Shown here: piece after piece, positions 1 through 8,971 of the stretch
Layout of the letters: the number at the start of each line of letters is the position of its first letter
Position numbering within the stretch: position 1 is the first letter of the stretch
Assembly (NCBI RefSeq): GCF_001544215.1
Contig: NZ_BCQB01000033.1
Coordinates: 1-33,514 of the forward strand
Direction of reading: 5' to 3'
Source: Enterococcus durans NBRC 100479 = LMG 10746
Lineage (GTDB): Bacteria > Bacillota > Bacilli > Lactobacillales > Enterococcaceae
Length of the DNA: 33,514 nucleotides
Position numbers and translations under genes: made by a program
Notes under the pieces: generated by a model
The model's database searches: none
What the model saw: only the letters and a program-made list of their open reading frames with translations
Told to the model about the DNA's origin: nothing

Positions 1-100
1 CCATTTACTTTTGTCTAACCCTGTTTTGCTTGCTTAAACGCTAAGAACTCTTTTTCAGTTTATTTCTTGGTGCTTAACGATTCTTTTGTCCTGTTTAGTT

Positions 101-844
101 TTATCCTTTTTGTAAGATACGAGATAAAAATTCTTTTGTTCGTTCCTCTTTCGGATGAACAAAGATGTCTTCTGAAGTTCCTTCTTCTGCAATCACACCT
201 TTATCCATAAAGATCACCCGATCAGAAACATCTTTGGCAAATTCCATTTCGTGGGTCACGATGATCATCGTCAAACCGGTATGGGCCAAATCCTTGATCG
301 TGCTTAATACTTCACCGACCATTTCAGGATCAAGAGCAGAGGTTGGTTCATCAAAGAGCATGACATCGGGATTCATCGATAACGCACGGGCAATCGCTAC
401 CCGTTGCTTTTGTCCACCAGATAGTTGTGAAGGTTTTGCTTCGATATAACGTTCCATACCAACTTTCTCTAAGTTTTCAAGAGCAACTTTTCGAGCTTCC
501 TCTTTGCTTCGTTTCAACACAGTGGTTTGTCCAGAGATACAATTTTCTAAAACATTCATATTGTTAAAAAGATTGAATGATTGGAATACCATTCCAACGT
601 TTGTTCGATACTTAGGTAAATTATATTTAGGTGATAGAACATTGTCACCGTTATAGACGATTTCGCCACCAGTTGGTTTTTCTAATAGATTGATACAACG
701 CAGCAAAGTAGATTTACCAGAACCGGAAGAACCGATGATCGTGACAACTTCCCCTTTATTGATCGTCATACTGATATCTTTTAATACTTCGTTTTCACCA
801 AAGCTTTTTCTTAAATGGTTGATTTCAATGATTTTTTCGCTCAT
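101..844 (-). CDS. Amino-acid ABC transporter ATP-binding protein (GlnQ/ArtP-like)
   Basis: ATPase that powers import of a polar amino acid, working at the inner face of the membrane with the permease encoded just upstream. The 247 residues hold a full ABC cassette: Walker [10 protein letters not shown] near residue 38, Q-loop VFQSFN, signature LSGGQKQR, Walker [13 protein letters not shown] and an H-loop ending IIVTHE. Length is normal for the family. The ATG follows AAGGAGG at good spacing. The gene starts 12 bases after the fused binding protein-permease ends, so the two form one operon under the lysine riboswitch upstream. Similarity alone suggests a glutamine or arginine importer; the riboswitch points to lysine. 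The ATPase family call is secure, the substrate is inferred. Confidence 0.95.
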   Translation of the reverse strand: MSEKIIEINHLRKSFGENEVLKDISMTINKGEVVTIIGSSGSGKSTLLRCINLLEKPTGGEIVYNGDNVLSPKYNLPKYRTNVGMVFQSFNLFNNMNVLENCISGQTTVLKRSKEEARKVALENLEKVGMERYIEAKPSQLSGGQKQRVAIARALSMNPDVMLFDEPTSALDPEMVGEVLSTIKDLAHTGLTMIIVTHEMEFAKDVSDRVIFMDKGVIAEEGTSEDIFVHPKEERTKEFLSRILQKG

Positions 845-856
845 GATGCTTCCTCC

Positions 857-2452
857 TTATTCCTGCAAGTTTGAATTGTCGATTTCTTCGATCTTTGTAT
901 AGGCTGAAGGGCCATCGATTTTCTTCTCAACAAAGCGCAGGATTCTTGTGATAGTGAAAGTCATGATCAAGTAAATGATACCAACGATCGTAAATGTTTG
1001 GAAGAACTGGAAGTTCGCACCCGCAGCTGAATTTCCTTGGAAGAACAAGTCAGCAACGCCGATAACACTCAAGACAGCTGTATCTTTGATATTGATAACA
1101 AATTCATTTCCTGTGGCTGGCAGGATATTACGCAAGACTTGTGGAACAACTACTTTACGCATCGTTTGACCATGTGTCATCCCGATAGCTTGTGCTGCTT
1201 CAAATTGTCCAGGATCGACTGCGAAGATCCCTCCACGAACGATTTCAGTCATATACGCACCTGTGTTGATCGAAACGATTAATAGGGCAGCGATCGTTCG
1301 ATCCAGTGAGATCCCAAAGGCTAATGCTAAGCCATAGAAGACGACCATTGCTTGAACCATCATTGGTGTTCCACGGAAGACTTCGATATAAATTGAAAGT
1401 AGTAGGTTTGCTAATTTCTGGAAGAAACGAGTAACCGCATTGTCTGACTCAGGAATCGAACGGAAAACACCGATCAATAAACCAAGAGTTGTACCAACGA
1501 TCGTACCGATCAAGGCAATGAATAACGTTAGTCCTGCACCGCGCAAGAACATGTTGCCATATTGATCCCAGATCGTTTTGAAATCATTTAACAGACCTGA
1601 GTCTTCTTCGTCGTCTTCAGTAGAAGCTGGTTGATCTTTAATTGCTTGATCCATGATAGTTGTACGTTCTTTACTTGAGATTCCACCAAGTATTTGATTC
1701 ACTTTTTGGATGTCAGGGTCGCCTTTACGCATCCCAACTGCAATTTGAACATCCTCAGGCTTCGTTTGGAAGCCATTTTCGCCTTTTAGTTCAAGCATTT
1801 TCAAATCTTTATTGACGCTTGTTGCAGTTACTCCTTCAGGTCGTTCACTGATATAGCCATCGATCATACCAGAAGTTAACGCTGTACGCATTGCAGAAAA
1901 GTTGTCCATTGCCTGTTGTTTATCTACTCCAGGGATCTGATCGATCACATCATAATGGAAAGTATTTAGTTGAGCAGTGATCTTTGCTCCAGAAAGATCA
2001 GCTAAACTTTTGGCATTTGCATATTTTCCGTCTTTTTGTACCACGACAACAAGTTGAGATTCATAATAAGGATCGGTAAAGTCGATTTCTTTTTTACGTT
2101 CCGCAGTAGGACTCATACCGGCGATGATCGCATCGATTTTACCAGATTGAAGGGCAGGGGCTAAACCATCCCATTTTGTTTGGATAATGACTAATTTTTT
2201 TCCTAGACCATCTGCTACTTTTTTGGCGATTTGAACATCATAACCACCAGCATAGCTTTTTTGACCTTGGATCGGTAATCCATTGTTCGCATCGGTTTGT
2301 TGTGACCAGTTGAACGGTGCATAACCTGCTTCCATACCTACACGAAATTCATCGTTCGGTGTTTTTTCATCTGCACTTACTAAGTTTCCGATACTGAAAA
2401 ATGAAAAGATAAATGCAAATAATAGGGTGAGTGTAACTGAACTTTTTTTCAT
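857..2452 (-). CDS. Fused substrate-binding protein and permease of an amino-acid ABC importer, probably lysine
   Basis: A single 531-residue chain joins the external receptor to the membrane channel, an arrangement common in Lactobacillales. Residues 1-27 form a signal peptide (KK start, hydrophobic core, LVSA end). Residues about 35-275 are a type 3 solute-binding domain (EAGYAPFNW, GYDVQIAKKVADGL, GKIDAIIAGMSPTAERK, DFTDPYYESQ). An acidic linker near 275-285 leads to the HisM-type permease domain, about 300-510, with several membrane helices and an EAA loop near residue 418 (EAAQAIGMTHGQTMRKVVVPQ) that contacts the ATPase. There is one binding domain, unlike GlnP proteins with two. It is the first gene after a lysine riboswitch, so lysine or another basic amino acid is the inferred substrate. 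Confidence 0.93.
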   Translation of the reverse strand: MKKSSVTLTLLFAFIFSFFSIGNLVSADEKTPNDEFRVGMEAGYAPFNWSQQTDANNGLPIQGQKSYAGGYDVQIAKKVADGLGKKLVIIQTKWDGLAPALQSGKIDAIIAGMSPTAERKKEIDFTDPYYESQLVVVVQKDGKYANAKSLADLSGAKITAQLNTFHYDVIDQIPGVDKQQAMDNFSAMRTALTSGMIDGYISERPEGVTATSVNKDLKMLELKGENGFQTKPEDVQIAVGMRKGDPDIQKVNQILGGISSKERTTIMDQAIKDQPASTEDDEEDSGLLNDFKTIWDQYGNMFLRGAGLTLFIALIGTIVGTTLGLLIGVFRSIPESDNAVTRFFQKLANLLLSIYIEVFRGTPMMVQAMVVFYGLALAFGISLDRTIAALLIVSINTGAYMTEIVRGGIFAVDPGQFEAAQAIGMTHGQTMRKVVVPQVLRNILPATGNEFVINIKDTAVLSVIGVADLFFQGNSAAGANFQFFQTFTIVGIIYLIMTFTITRILRFVEKKIDGPSAYTKIEEIDNSNLQE

Positions 2453-2621
2453 ATTCTTTCTCCTTTTCTTTTCACACGCATGAATCAGGATCTTCCAAAT
2501 AGAAAACCATGAGCCACTTCGTTAGAAAGAACCGCTGAATGGGGAACTTTCTAATCTGTTACGCATAATTTTTGCACGAGCGGTCAAATAAATGCGTTGC
2601 AATAGCTTATCAGGAGGAAAT

Positions 2622-2656
2622 AAAAAACGACCACTTCGAGGATATGAAGGGGCCGC
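2622..2656 (-). terminator. Intrinsic terminator of the lysine riboswitch
   Basis: Read on the minus strand, GCGGCCCCTTC pairs with GAAGTGGTCGT through G-U pairs and one mismatch, and is followed by TTTTTT. It lies between the riboswitch aptamer and the ABC importer gene, the expected place for an expression platform. High lysine should favour this hairpin and stop transcription. Confidence 0.8.
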
Positions 2657-2659
2657 TAA

Positions 2660-2856
2660 ATTTCATAGAGTGATAAACCTCTCACAAAACATAGTGCAAC
2701 TTAGCATCACTGCTAAGACAGTCCATAAGCTTTTAACTTATGTCCCAACGTAAACTTTAAGCAAAAAAGAGTACATTTCGGCGATCCTCCCTAGTCCTGC
2801 TTCGACATGTTTGCTTCACTCCACAGGGTTAATGATTCTCGCGACCTCTACCTCAT
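2660..2856 (-). promoter_or_regulatory. Lysine riboswitch (L-box) controlling the ABC importer
   Basis: The minus-strand leader carries the L-box signature blocks in order: GAGGTAGAGGTCGCGA at the 5' end, AGGATCGCCGAAATG (compare GGAGCGTCGCCGAAGC in the Bacillus subtilis lysC leader), TTGGGACATAAG pairing with CTTATGGACTGTC, a short stem TTAGCA/TGCTAA, and GTGAGAGGTTTATCAC at the 3' end. The order and spacing match known lysine aptamers. The outermost P1 pairing is less clear by eye than the inner elements. A terminator follows directly, so this should be an OFF switch by premature termination. Confidence 0.85.
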
Positions 2857-2895
2857 TGATTGAGGTAACTCGTATTCAGTTATTTATACAAAAAC

Positions 2896-2924
2896 AGTTT
2901 ACGATAGCCAAGATGCTTTGTCAA
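2896..2924 (-). promoter_or_regulatory. Promoter of the riboswitch and ABC importer operon
   Basis: A perfect -35 box TTGACA at 2919-2924 and a -10 box TAAACT at 2896-2901 are separated by 17 bases on the minus strand. Transcription would start near 2888, just upstream of the lysine aptamer. Confidence 0.8.
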
Positions 2925-3060
2925 TCCATAACTTGTCTTTTTCATAAAAACACTGACTAAACATAGAAAATTTTCATTCGTTTTCATTTTTACCATGATT
3001 TTTGGCGTTTCCCCTTTGATTTGAAAAGAATAAATATTCACTCTAAAATCGAAATTGGTC

Positions 3061-3098
3061 AAAAAAAGAACCTTCCGCAAAAAAATCTTGCAGAAGGT
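3061..3098 (-). terminator. Intrinsic terminator after the small membrane protein gene
   Basis: On the minus strand ACCTTCTGCA and TGCGGAAGGT form a 10-pair stem, followed by TTCTTTTTTT. It ends the transcript of the gene at 3176-3478. Confidence 0.85.
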
Positions 3099-3175
3099 AA
3101 AGAAGCGGTGGTATTCAGAAAAAAACTTTGTTTGCCACCATGATTGTTACTGGCTAAAGAAACCAGCAACAACGA

Positions 3176-3478
3176 TCAAGCCGCTTTGTTCACAACCTTT
3201 GGCTCGCGGCCTAAGATTGCTTGTAGAATAACTGTTACACCATATATTGCTAATACTAAATAGATCAAACTTGAATATTGTGTGATGCCCCAACCCCAAG
3301 TTCGGTAAACAACTAAAGTAATGGCTAAAACGATAGCGGCTAGTACATTGAAAAATGCAAAAGCCCAAAGATTCCCGTTTTCTTTACGTACAAGATAAAA
3401 AATCGAGAAATAAATACTTAATGCTAACCAAGCGATACAAGCTAAAATAACGCCCCAATAAATAATGAATGGTACCAT
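3176..3478 (-). CDS. Small three-helix membrane protein, function unknown
   Basis: A 100-residue hydrophobic protein that I do not recognise. Three membrane segments are visible, near residues 5-30, 38-58 and 68-88, with a short basic loop (VRKENG) between the first two and a basic tail (GREPKVVNKAA). The ATG follows GAGGTGAATTGAC, and a good promoter lies 75-110 bases upstream. It is a single-gene transcript with its own terminator. Inverted repeats directly after the stop (TTGTTGCTGG and CCAGTAACAA) form a further hairpin without a T tail. It is a real gene by promoter, ribosome site and terminator, but nothing in its surroundings suggests a role. Confidence 0.8.
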   Translation of the reverse strand: MVPFIIYWGVILACIAWLALSIYFSIFYLVRKENGNLWAFAFFNVLAAIVLAITLVVYRTWGWGITQYSSLIYLVLAIYGVTVILQAILGREPKVVNKAA

Positions 3479-3555
3479 GTCAATTCACCTCACTTTGATC
3501 TTGTCTGTTTGGTCTAACGAATAAATCTCAGGTTAGTCCCAATGAATACAGCAGT

Positions 3556-3584
3556 ATTGTAGCACGTTTTCATTTTTTTGTCAG
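3556..3584 (-). promoter_or_regulatory. Promoter of the small membrane protein gene
   Basis: Minus-strand CTGACA (3579-3584) and TACAAT (3556-3561) are separated by 17 bases. The leader of about 70 bases before the gene shows no clear structure. Confidence 0.65.
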
Positions 3585-3683
3585 TTAAGATTGTGATTTA
3601 TTTCTCAAAAAATGAAATCGTTTGAAAGTGTATTTCTGCCAGAAGAAACAGGAACAAAAGTGTGCGTGGGGCATATTTTCGAT

Positions 3684-3689
3684 TATAAT
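3684..3689 (+). promoter_or_regulatory. -10 box for the sirtuin operon
   Basis: A consensus TATAAT lies 20 bases before the sirtuin start. No convincing -35 box lies 17 bases upstream (TGTGCG), which may mean that an activator is needed or that the promoter is weak. Confidence 0.5.
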
Positions 3690-3708
3690 AGAACTGAGGT
3701 GACAAAAT

Positions 3709-4437
3709 ATGAAAAAGGTAACTGTAGCAGAAGCAACACAAGCAATCAACGAAAGTAAAAGCATCACCTTTTTGACTGGTGCAGGAGTCTCTACGCCTTC
3801 AGGAATCCCAGATTATCGCTCTTTGAAGGGAATCTATCAAGGAATTGAGCAACCCGAATATTTATTAAGTCACGAGGCAATGGTTCACGAACCGCAGAAA
3901 TTCTATTCATTTGTTAAAAAAATTTACCATCCAAATGCACAGCCCAATGTCATTCACACAGAAATCGCACGATTAGAAAAATATAAAAAAGTCTGGACGG
4001 TGTCCCAAAATATTGATGGGTTACATGAAAAAGCCGGCAGTCAACAACTTGTCAATTTTCATGGAACTCTTTATCATTGTTATTGTAGAAAATGTGGAAA
4101 AGAAGTCGCTTGGCAAAGCTATTTGCATAGTGATACGCACGAAAACTGCGGTGGTCAAGTCCGCCCAGCCATTGTTTTATATGGCGAAGGATTTCAAGAA
4201 GAAGTATTGGAACAGGCTACATTTGCGGTTAGCCAAGCTGAGCTGGTAGTGATCGTAGGAACGAGTTTCCAAGTACATCCTTTCTGTGATCTGATCCAAT
4301 TTCGCGCCCCACGCGCAAAAATCTTAGTCATCAATCAGAGTCCGATCTATCTGGATCAGGAATATGACTTTGTCCAGACCGATGGGGTGACGGTGTTCGA
4401 TAAAATAAAAGAATTAGGAGTAAATTATGACGATTAA
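3709..4437 (+). CDS. Sir2-family NAD-dependent protein deacylase (sirtuin)
   Basis: A cytoplasmic sirtuin of 242 residues that removes acyl groups from lysines using NAD and releases nicotinamide. Visible motifs are [15 protein letters not shown] (residues 23-37, NAD loop), QNIDGLH (100-106), catalytic His118 in NFHGT, the zinc module and [11 protein letters not shown] (181-191). The zinc site is unusual: C126-x2-C129 is followed not by a second C-x2-C but by H144-x2-C147, so a histidine may replace one cysteine. The gene overlaps the next one by 11 bases and is co-transcribed with a NiaR-type niacin sensor, which fits NAD turnover. Its protein substrate cannot be inferred. Confidence 0.92.
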   Translation: MKKVTVAEATQAINESKSITFLTGAGVSTPSGIPDYRSLKGIYQGIEQPEYLLSHEAMVHEPQKFYSFVKKIYHPNAQPNVIHTEIARLEKYKKVWTVSQNIDGLHEKAGSQQLVNFHGTLYHCYCRKCGKEVAWQSYLHSDTHENCGGQVRPAIVLYGEGFQEEVLEQATFAVSQAELVVIVGTSFQVHPFCDLIQFRAPRAKILVINQSPIYLDQEYDFVQTDGVTVFDKIKELGVNYDD

Positions 4438-5278
4438 ATCTGAGAAAGAAAAAATGATAGCAGGCGAATTATACTTTGCGAATGACCCCGAGTTAGTAGC
4501 AGATCGCCAATTTGCAAGAAGCCAAAGCCAAATCATCAATCAAGCTGAAACAACAGAACTACGCGCGCAACTCTTGAAAGAAACATTCGGAAAGACGGGC
4601 GAAAAAATTTATATAGAACCGATGATCAATTTTGATTATGGGTATAATATTTTTGTCGGCGAAAACTTTTATGCGAACTTTAACTGTACTTTTTTAGATG
4701 TAAGTACAATTGAAATCGGAGATAATTGTATGTTTGCCCCAAATGTCCAACTGTATACGGCCACTCATCCGCTTCATCCAGTAAAACGAAATAGTGGACT
4801 TGAATATGCAAAGCCAATCAAAATCGGAAACAATGTCTGGCTAGGTGGCGGAGTGATTATTACTCCCGGTGTAACATTAGGGGATAACGTGGTTGTTGGT
4901 GCAGGTTCCGTCGTGACCAAATCATTTCCAGATAATGTGGTCATCGCAGGCAACCCCGCACGTATCATCAAAATGGTCGAGGAGGAACAACCGCAAGAAA
5001 CCCTCGAATCATTGAGACAAACAATCGATAGTCTGGACCAGCAACTGGTGAAACTGTTAGAAAAACGGATGCTGACTGTAACAAAAATCGGTCGAGTCAA
5101 AAAAGCAACGAATCATGCGATTTATGACGAAACACGGGAAAAGCAAGTTCTAGATAAAGTAGCAAAATGGGTGGATGATTCCGACTATACGGAAACCATT
5201 GTTGCGACCTACCGAGATTTGATGAAACATTCTCGTGATTACCAAAAACAAATGGATAAGGAGAATTCAGATGATTGA
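4427..5278 (+). CDS. Fusion of a hexapeptide-repeat O-acetyltransferase with an AroQ-type chorismate mutase
   Basis: Two enzymes in one 283-residue chain. Residues 1-185 are a maltose/galactoside acetyltransferase-type left-handed beta helix: N-terminal Mac domain ([15 protein letters not shown]), catalytic His114 in TATHPLHP and hexapeptide repeats ending [11 protein letters not shown]. Residues about 193-276 are an all-helical AroQ chorismate mutase. Aligned by eye to the E. coli P-protein, all active-site positions are kept: R197, R214, K225, D234, R237, E238, S269 and Q273. The mutase makes prephenate for phenylalanine and tyrosine synthesis. The frame is continuous across the joint, so the fusion is genuine in this sequence. 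It overlaps the sirtuin by 11 bases and NiaR by 8 bases. Confidence 0.9.
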   Translation: MTIKSEKEKMIAGELYFANDPELVADRQFARSQSQIINQAETTELRAQLLKETFGKTGEKIYIEPMINFDYGYNIFVGENFYANFNCTFLDVSTIEIGDNCMFAPNVQLYTATHPLHPVKRNSGLEYAKPIKIGNNVWLGGGVIITPGVTLGDNVVVGAGSVVTKSFPDNVVIAGNPARIIKMVEEEQPQETLESLRQTIDSLDQQLVKLLEKRMLTVTKIGRVKKATNHAIYDETREKQVLDKVAKWVDDSDYTETIVATYRDLMKHSRDYQKQMDKENSDD

Positions 5279-5792
5279 TGGAGAAACCCGAAGAAAGCAA
5301 ATCCTTCATACCTTATTGAATGAAGAAAAGCCAGTCAGTGCCAGTAATTTTGCCAAGCGATTTGGTGTCAGTCGGCAGATCATCGTCGGTGATATCGCAC
5401 TTCTCAGAGCTGCGGGAGAAACTGTTGTCGCAACTGCTAGAGGTTACATTTTAGAAACAAGTGAGTCTACGACTGGTTTAGTTAGTAAAATCGCCGTCCA
5501 GCACGGACGTGAGCAAACTGAAGAAGAGTTGCGCCTGATTGTTGAAAATGGCGGGGAAGTGCTCGATGTGGTGGTTGAACATCCACTATATGGAGAACTA
5601 ACAGGAATGTTGCACATCCAAACTGAAAAAGATATCCACTCATTTATGAAACGTTATCAAAAAAGTAATGCTTCTTTGTTATCTGAACTAACAGGTGGTA
5701 TTCATTTACATACCATCCGCTATCCTGGCACGATCACTTTGAAACAAATCAAGCAAAAGTTATTGGAAGCAGGTATTCTATACGAAGGCTAG
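5271..5792 (+). CDS. niaR: NiaR-type transcriptional repressor of NAD/niacin genes (HTH_11 plus 3H domain)
   Basis: A 173-residue DNA-binding repressor. Residues 5-60 form a winged helix-turn-helix ([36 protein letters not shown]). Residues about 75-170 are a 3H domain, the niacin sensor that carries a metal through conserved histidines (H78, H104, and the pair H145/H147 in IHLH). In other Firmicutes NiaR uses nicotinic acid as corepressor to shut off niacin uptake and NAD synthesis. I chose ATG 5271 because AAGGAG lies 7 bases upstream; an upstream in-frame ATG at 5235 lacks such a site. It overlaps the preceding fusion gene by 8 bases. Sharing an operon with a nicotinamide-producing sirtuin suggests a NAD-related unit. 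Confidence 0.88.
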   Translation: MIDGETRRKQILHTLLNEEKPVSASNFAKRFGVSRQIIVGDIALLRAAGETVVATARGYILETSESTTGLVSKIAVQHGREQTEEELRLIVENGGEVLDVVVEHPLYGELTGMLHIQTEKDIHSFMKRYQKSNASLLSELTGGIHLHTIRYPGTITLKQIKQKLLEAGILYEG

Positions 5793-5851
5793 GTAACAGA
5801 ATTAGCGAAACAACCAGGACTATGTCCGAAAAAAACTAAATAGCATAGCAG

Positions 5852-5900
5852 ATAACTGGGAGAAAAAAACGATTATACGTTTCCCCAGTTATTTTATTTA
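5852..5900 (+). terminator. Terminator of the sirtuin-niaR operon
   Basis: ATAACTGGG (5852-5860) pairs with CCCAGTTAT (5884-5892), extended by an inner GAAA/TTTC, and is followed by TTTATTTAT. It closes the three-gene operon 60 bases after niaR. Confidence 0.8.
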
Positions 5901-6008
5901 TCAGAAAAAAGGAAACCGCTTCATAGACTTAGGTGGTATAAACTAAAAGTCAATGATGGAATAGACTAGAACATTCTGTTTCTCATAAAAAGTTAGGAGT
6001 GGAAGAGC

Positions 6009-8810
6009 ATGAATGTAGAACTAGGATTACTTTATAAAAGTCCAAGAAGTGAGTTTAGGAATGATGATGCATTTCCTTTGGTTGAGTCAACAAAAGACTA
6101 TATCGATGCAATCGTACAAGCCATAGTAGTAAACAAGCAAAAACTTACTGAAAAAGATTTTAGGACATATTTTTTCAATAACTTATTTACTGAACTGGCA
6201 AATGTAAAGGATTTGAGTTTATGGAATGAATTTCAACAAGCAAGTCAAAATAGTGCAGTGTTTTCATTGGAAAATATTTTGTCAGACATCGACTTTGAAG
6301 AGGGAGGATTCTCAGCGGAGGACTTGTTAAACCGTTTAGAGGACCCAATAAGCAAACTGGCAATTGAAGTCGTCAAACAAACAGAAACTGTTCAGATGCT
6401 CTGTTCCTATGATTATGATCCTCGAGTAGCTATGGCTAAGGAGATGGAGATACATAGAGGAGTCGAGCTGATTGAGGATTTTGATAGTTGGGAGGAGGAC
6501 GTACGTGAGCAACATAAAATTTATATAGAAGAGAGTGAAGAAATTCCCATCTACGATCTATATAGGGAAGAAGAGGCTTTGAAAGAAAAGATTGTATTAT
6601 TTGATGCTCAGTCAACTTGTTCCCATCAGTTACCTTGGCAAAAGCAAGAAACCGTGGAAAATAATCAAACAATATATCGCATAAAAGAACCCATATTTAA
6701 CGAAAAAACACGTAAACTACTTTGTACAACTAACCCACGATTAGCTGTTGAAGGCGCAGAAAAAATTTCTGATTATACAAAGGTACTTGTTCAGTTTATG
6801 AAAGAAAATGAACAAGCGTTAACTAATCCTTTGCTTCGACAAGATTTTTTTGAAAATTTTTCTTTGTATATCGCTTTTAAAGAAAAAAATTTATCGTTGG
6901 AAAAGGAATTTCAGCAAGTAAGTAGGGCATTCAAAGAATTCCATTTTGAACATATTTTTCAAAAAATCGATTTTAGCCAAGGAACACTTGAACCCGCAAC
7001 TTTAACGAAATTATTGAATCACGAAATGAAACGATTGGCAGTAGAAGTGGCAAAAAAAGATTCTAATATTGCCCTCTTTTATCGGTATGATCAACAGCTA
7101 TTCAAACATCTTGCATTTGAAGTTTTATCGGATGATCGCCATGGCTATTCTCCAGAGGATCTAGTGGAATTTTTAGATGAATGGAAGGATTCAGTGCACG
7201 AAGAAGAAGAAAGGTTTAGTGCGGATCGGGAAACAAAACTACATGATCTATATCACAGTCGACATGAAATTGAAAAGCAAGTCTTTTTTTTGGATAATAA
7301 AAACCAGTTCGTTCGAGCGCCGTGGGAAAGAGAATTTGATTGGGAAGAATGCTCGAAGCGTTCGCTAACAGAGGCAAGTTCTACGAAGGTGGATTATCAG
7401 GTGTCTAGTTACTCCGAAGAAAAACTGAAACAATTGGCGGATTACATAACGAGGAAAAAAAATTATTTAGTGGATAGGATTTCTGAACAACGTGATGAGG
7501 TAGAAAAATCAAGTTTGGTACACACGATGAATGAATTACAGGAACTACAAGAAAAACTCGTAAATGAACGCGTATTACGGAATAAGAAGGAGCTAGATAA
7601 AGTTTTAGCTAAGTTGGATACATATTCTCACACGGAACTTCAGAGCAATATACTTTTGATGAAGGAAAAACTAAACGCAGAATCAGCGAATCCCTACACA
7701 AAAGAGGTAATGATAGAGCAATTGAAAACTGCCTTGGAAAAGCTTCAAGTAGAAGCAATATTTTGTCAAAATATAGAGCAGTTAATCAGGAATAGTAGGG
7801 ACTATTCCCTGAGGCATACTTGTGAATTGATTACGTATGTAGAGGAAAAAACAACCAAATTAGCGAGCCAATCCTTAACTGAAGGAGACTTAATCATCGA
7901 CCGAGTGAACTATTGGCAGAAGATGCACGAACAAATGAAGATAGTTATAAGAGTAAAAGAAGAAATAGAACCCATAAAAAAGCTCGTAAACCAAGCTATG
8001 CCTAAGGAAACTACTCTTCAAAACGCAGCTCTAAATGTGGGAGAAGGTATAAGAAAAATAGCCAATCAAGTACCTGAAGCTGATAAATTCTTAGTGTATA
8101 ACGAATGGAACAAGATAGAATCTGTTATTCGTACTATAATGGAACACTACTCGGGTATCGACTTAAATAAGAAAGTAAAACAGTTACTGAGGGATAGTAG
8201 AGGCTATGAACTACATGATGTTCGCAGATTGTTTATACAAGTTAGGGATAAAGTAAGTCGATTAGCGAAGCAACCCTCGAATGAAGGAACTTCTATAACA
8301 GATCAAGTGAGTTACTGGCAAGGTATGCAAGAGCAAGTGGAAATAATTCTGAGAGTAAAAGAAGAAATAGCACCCATAAGTTGCCTCATAAGCCAAGACT
8401 CTCCTGATGAGAGGGAGCTTCAAAATGCACTTCTAAAAATAAAAGAAGCAATAAAGAGAATGAACCGATTGCCCGCAGCCTATCGACTGTTAGTGGATAA
8501 AGAGTGGCAAACAATTGAAATTTCTGTCAATCAAGCTATATCGTGGGCTCATTATAAGAAGGATGCTCAAAAAAAACAATCGCTATTTACTAGACTGAGA
8601 AAGCTGATAGGTAGAAAAAAACCTCATTCTACTCAACTGAATAGCCAAAGCCTGCCTGTTGATCAAAGTGCGTCAAGCACTCTTCGAAAGGAAGATTTTT
8701 CAAAAGAACCATCACTATTTAGTAGGATGCAAAAGTTGACAAGGGGAGAAAACTCTCGTTCACCTCAACCAAATAAACAAAGATCAGGTGAAAAGGGAGA
8801 ACGTTGCTGA
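6009..8810 (+). CDS. Large coiled-coil protein of unknown function built from three internal duplications
   Basis: A 933-residue, highly charged, helix-rich protein with no signal peptide, membrane segment or motif that I recognise. It consists of three successive duplications. Residues 28-212 and 254-442 repeat each other (LWNEFQQASQ / LEKEFQQVSR; KLAIEVVKQ / RLAVEVAKK; IYDLYREEEALKEKIVLFD / LHDLYHSRHEIEKQVFFLD). Residues 586-714 and 720-848 repeat at an offset of about 133 (QLIRNSRDYSLRH / QLLRDSRGYELHD; IRVKEEIEPI / LRVKEEIAPI). A basic tail repeats QSLFTRLRKL and PSLFSRMQKL at 857-910. Residues 470-580 look like coiled coil. ATG 6009 follows AGGAG by 9 bases. The gene stands alone between a terminator and a convergent def gene. 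A cytoplasmic scaffold is possible, but no function can be assigned. Confidence 0.85.
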   Translation: MNVELGLLYKSPRSEFRNDDAFPLVESTKDYIDAIVQAIVVNKQKLTEKDFRTYFFNNLFTELANVKDLSLWNEFQQASQNSAVFSLENILSDIDFEEGGFSAEDLLNRLEDPISKLAIEVVKQTETVQMLCSYDYDPRVAMAKEMEIHRGVELIEDFDSWEEDVREQHKIYIEESEEIPIYDLYREEEALKEKIVLFDAQSTCSHQLPWQKQETVENNQTIYRIKEPIFNEKTRKLLCTTNPRLAVEGAEKISDYTKVLVQFMKENEQALTNPLLRQDFFENFSLYIAFKEKNLSLEKEFQQVSRAFKEFHFEHIFQKIDFSQGTLEPATLTKLLNHEMKRLAVEVAKKDSNIALFYRYDQQLFKHLAFEVLSDDRHGYSPEDLVEFLDEWKDSVHEEEERFSADRETKLHDLYHSRHEIEKQVFFLDNKNQFVRAPWEREFDWEECSKRSLTEASSTKVDYQVSSYSEEKLKQLADYITRKKNYLVDRISEQRDEVEKSSLVHTMNELQELQEKLVNERVLRNKKELDKVLAKLDTYSHTELQSNILLMKEKLNAESANPYTKEVMIEQLKTALEKLQVEAIFCQNIEQLIRNSRDYSLRHTCELITYVEEKTTKLASQSLTEGDLIIDRVNYWQKMHEQMKIVIRVKEEIEPIKKLVNQAMPKETTLQNAALNVGEGIRKIANQVPEADKFLVYNEWNKIESVIRTIMEHYSGIDLNKKVKQLLRDSRGYELHDVRRLFIQVRDKVSRLAKQPSNEGTSITDQVSYWQGMQEQVEIILRVKEEIAPISCLISQDSPDERELQNALLKIKEAIKRMNRLPAAYRLLVDKEWQTIEISVNQAISWAHYKKDAQKKQSLFTRLRKLIGRKKPHSTQLNSQSLPVDQSASSTLRKEDFSKEPSLFSRMQKLTRGENSRSPQPNKQRSGEKGERC

Positions 8811-8971
8811 AATACAGTGATGCTTTACCATCAAGTATATCTTTTTGAGAATTATTTGGGGTAGTTGGTACATAACGGATAGATAGTGGAAATAATAAAA
8901 AGGAATATGGAGCAAAAGTAAGAAATACTTTTACCTCACATTCTCAGTATAAACAAATGACCTAACGTCGA

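Noticed and set aside
2880-3080. A 66-codon minus-strand frame
   Set aside because: It starts inside the terminator of the upstream gene, covers the riboswitch promoter and has no ribosome site.
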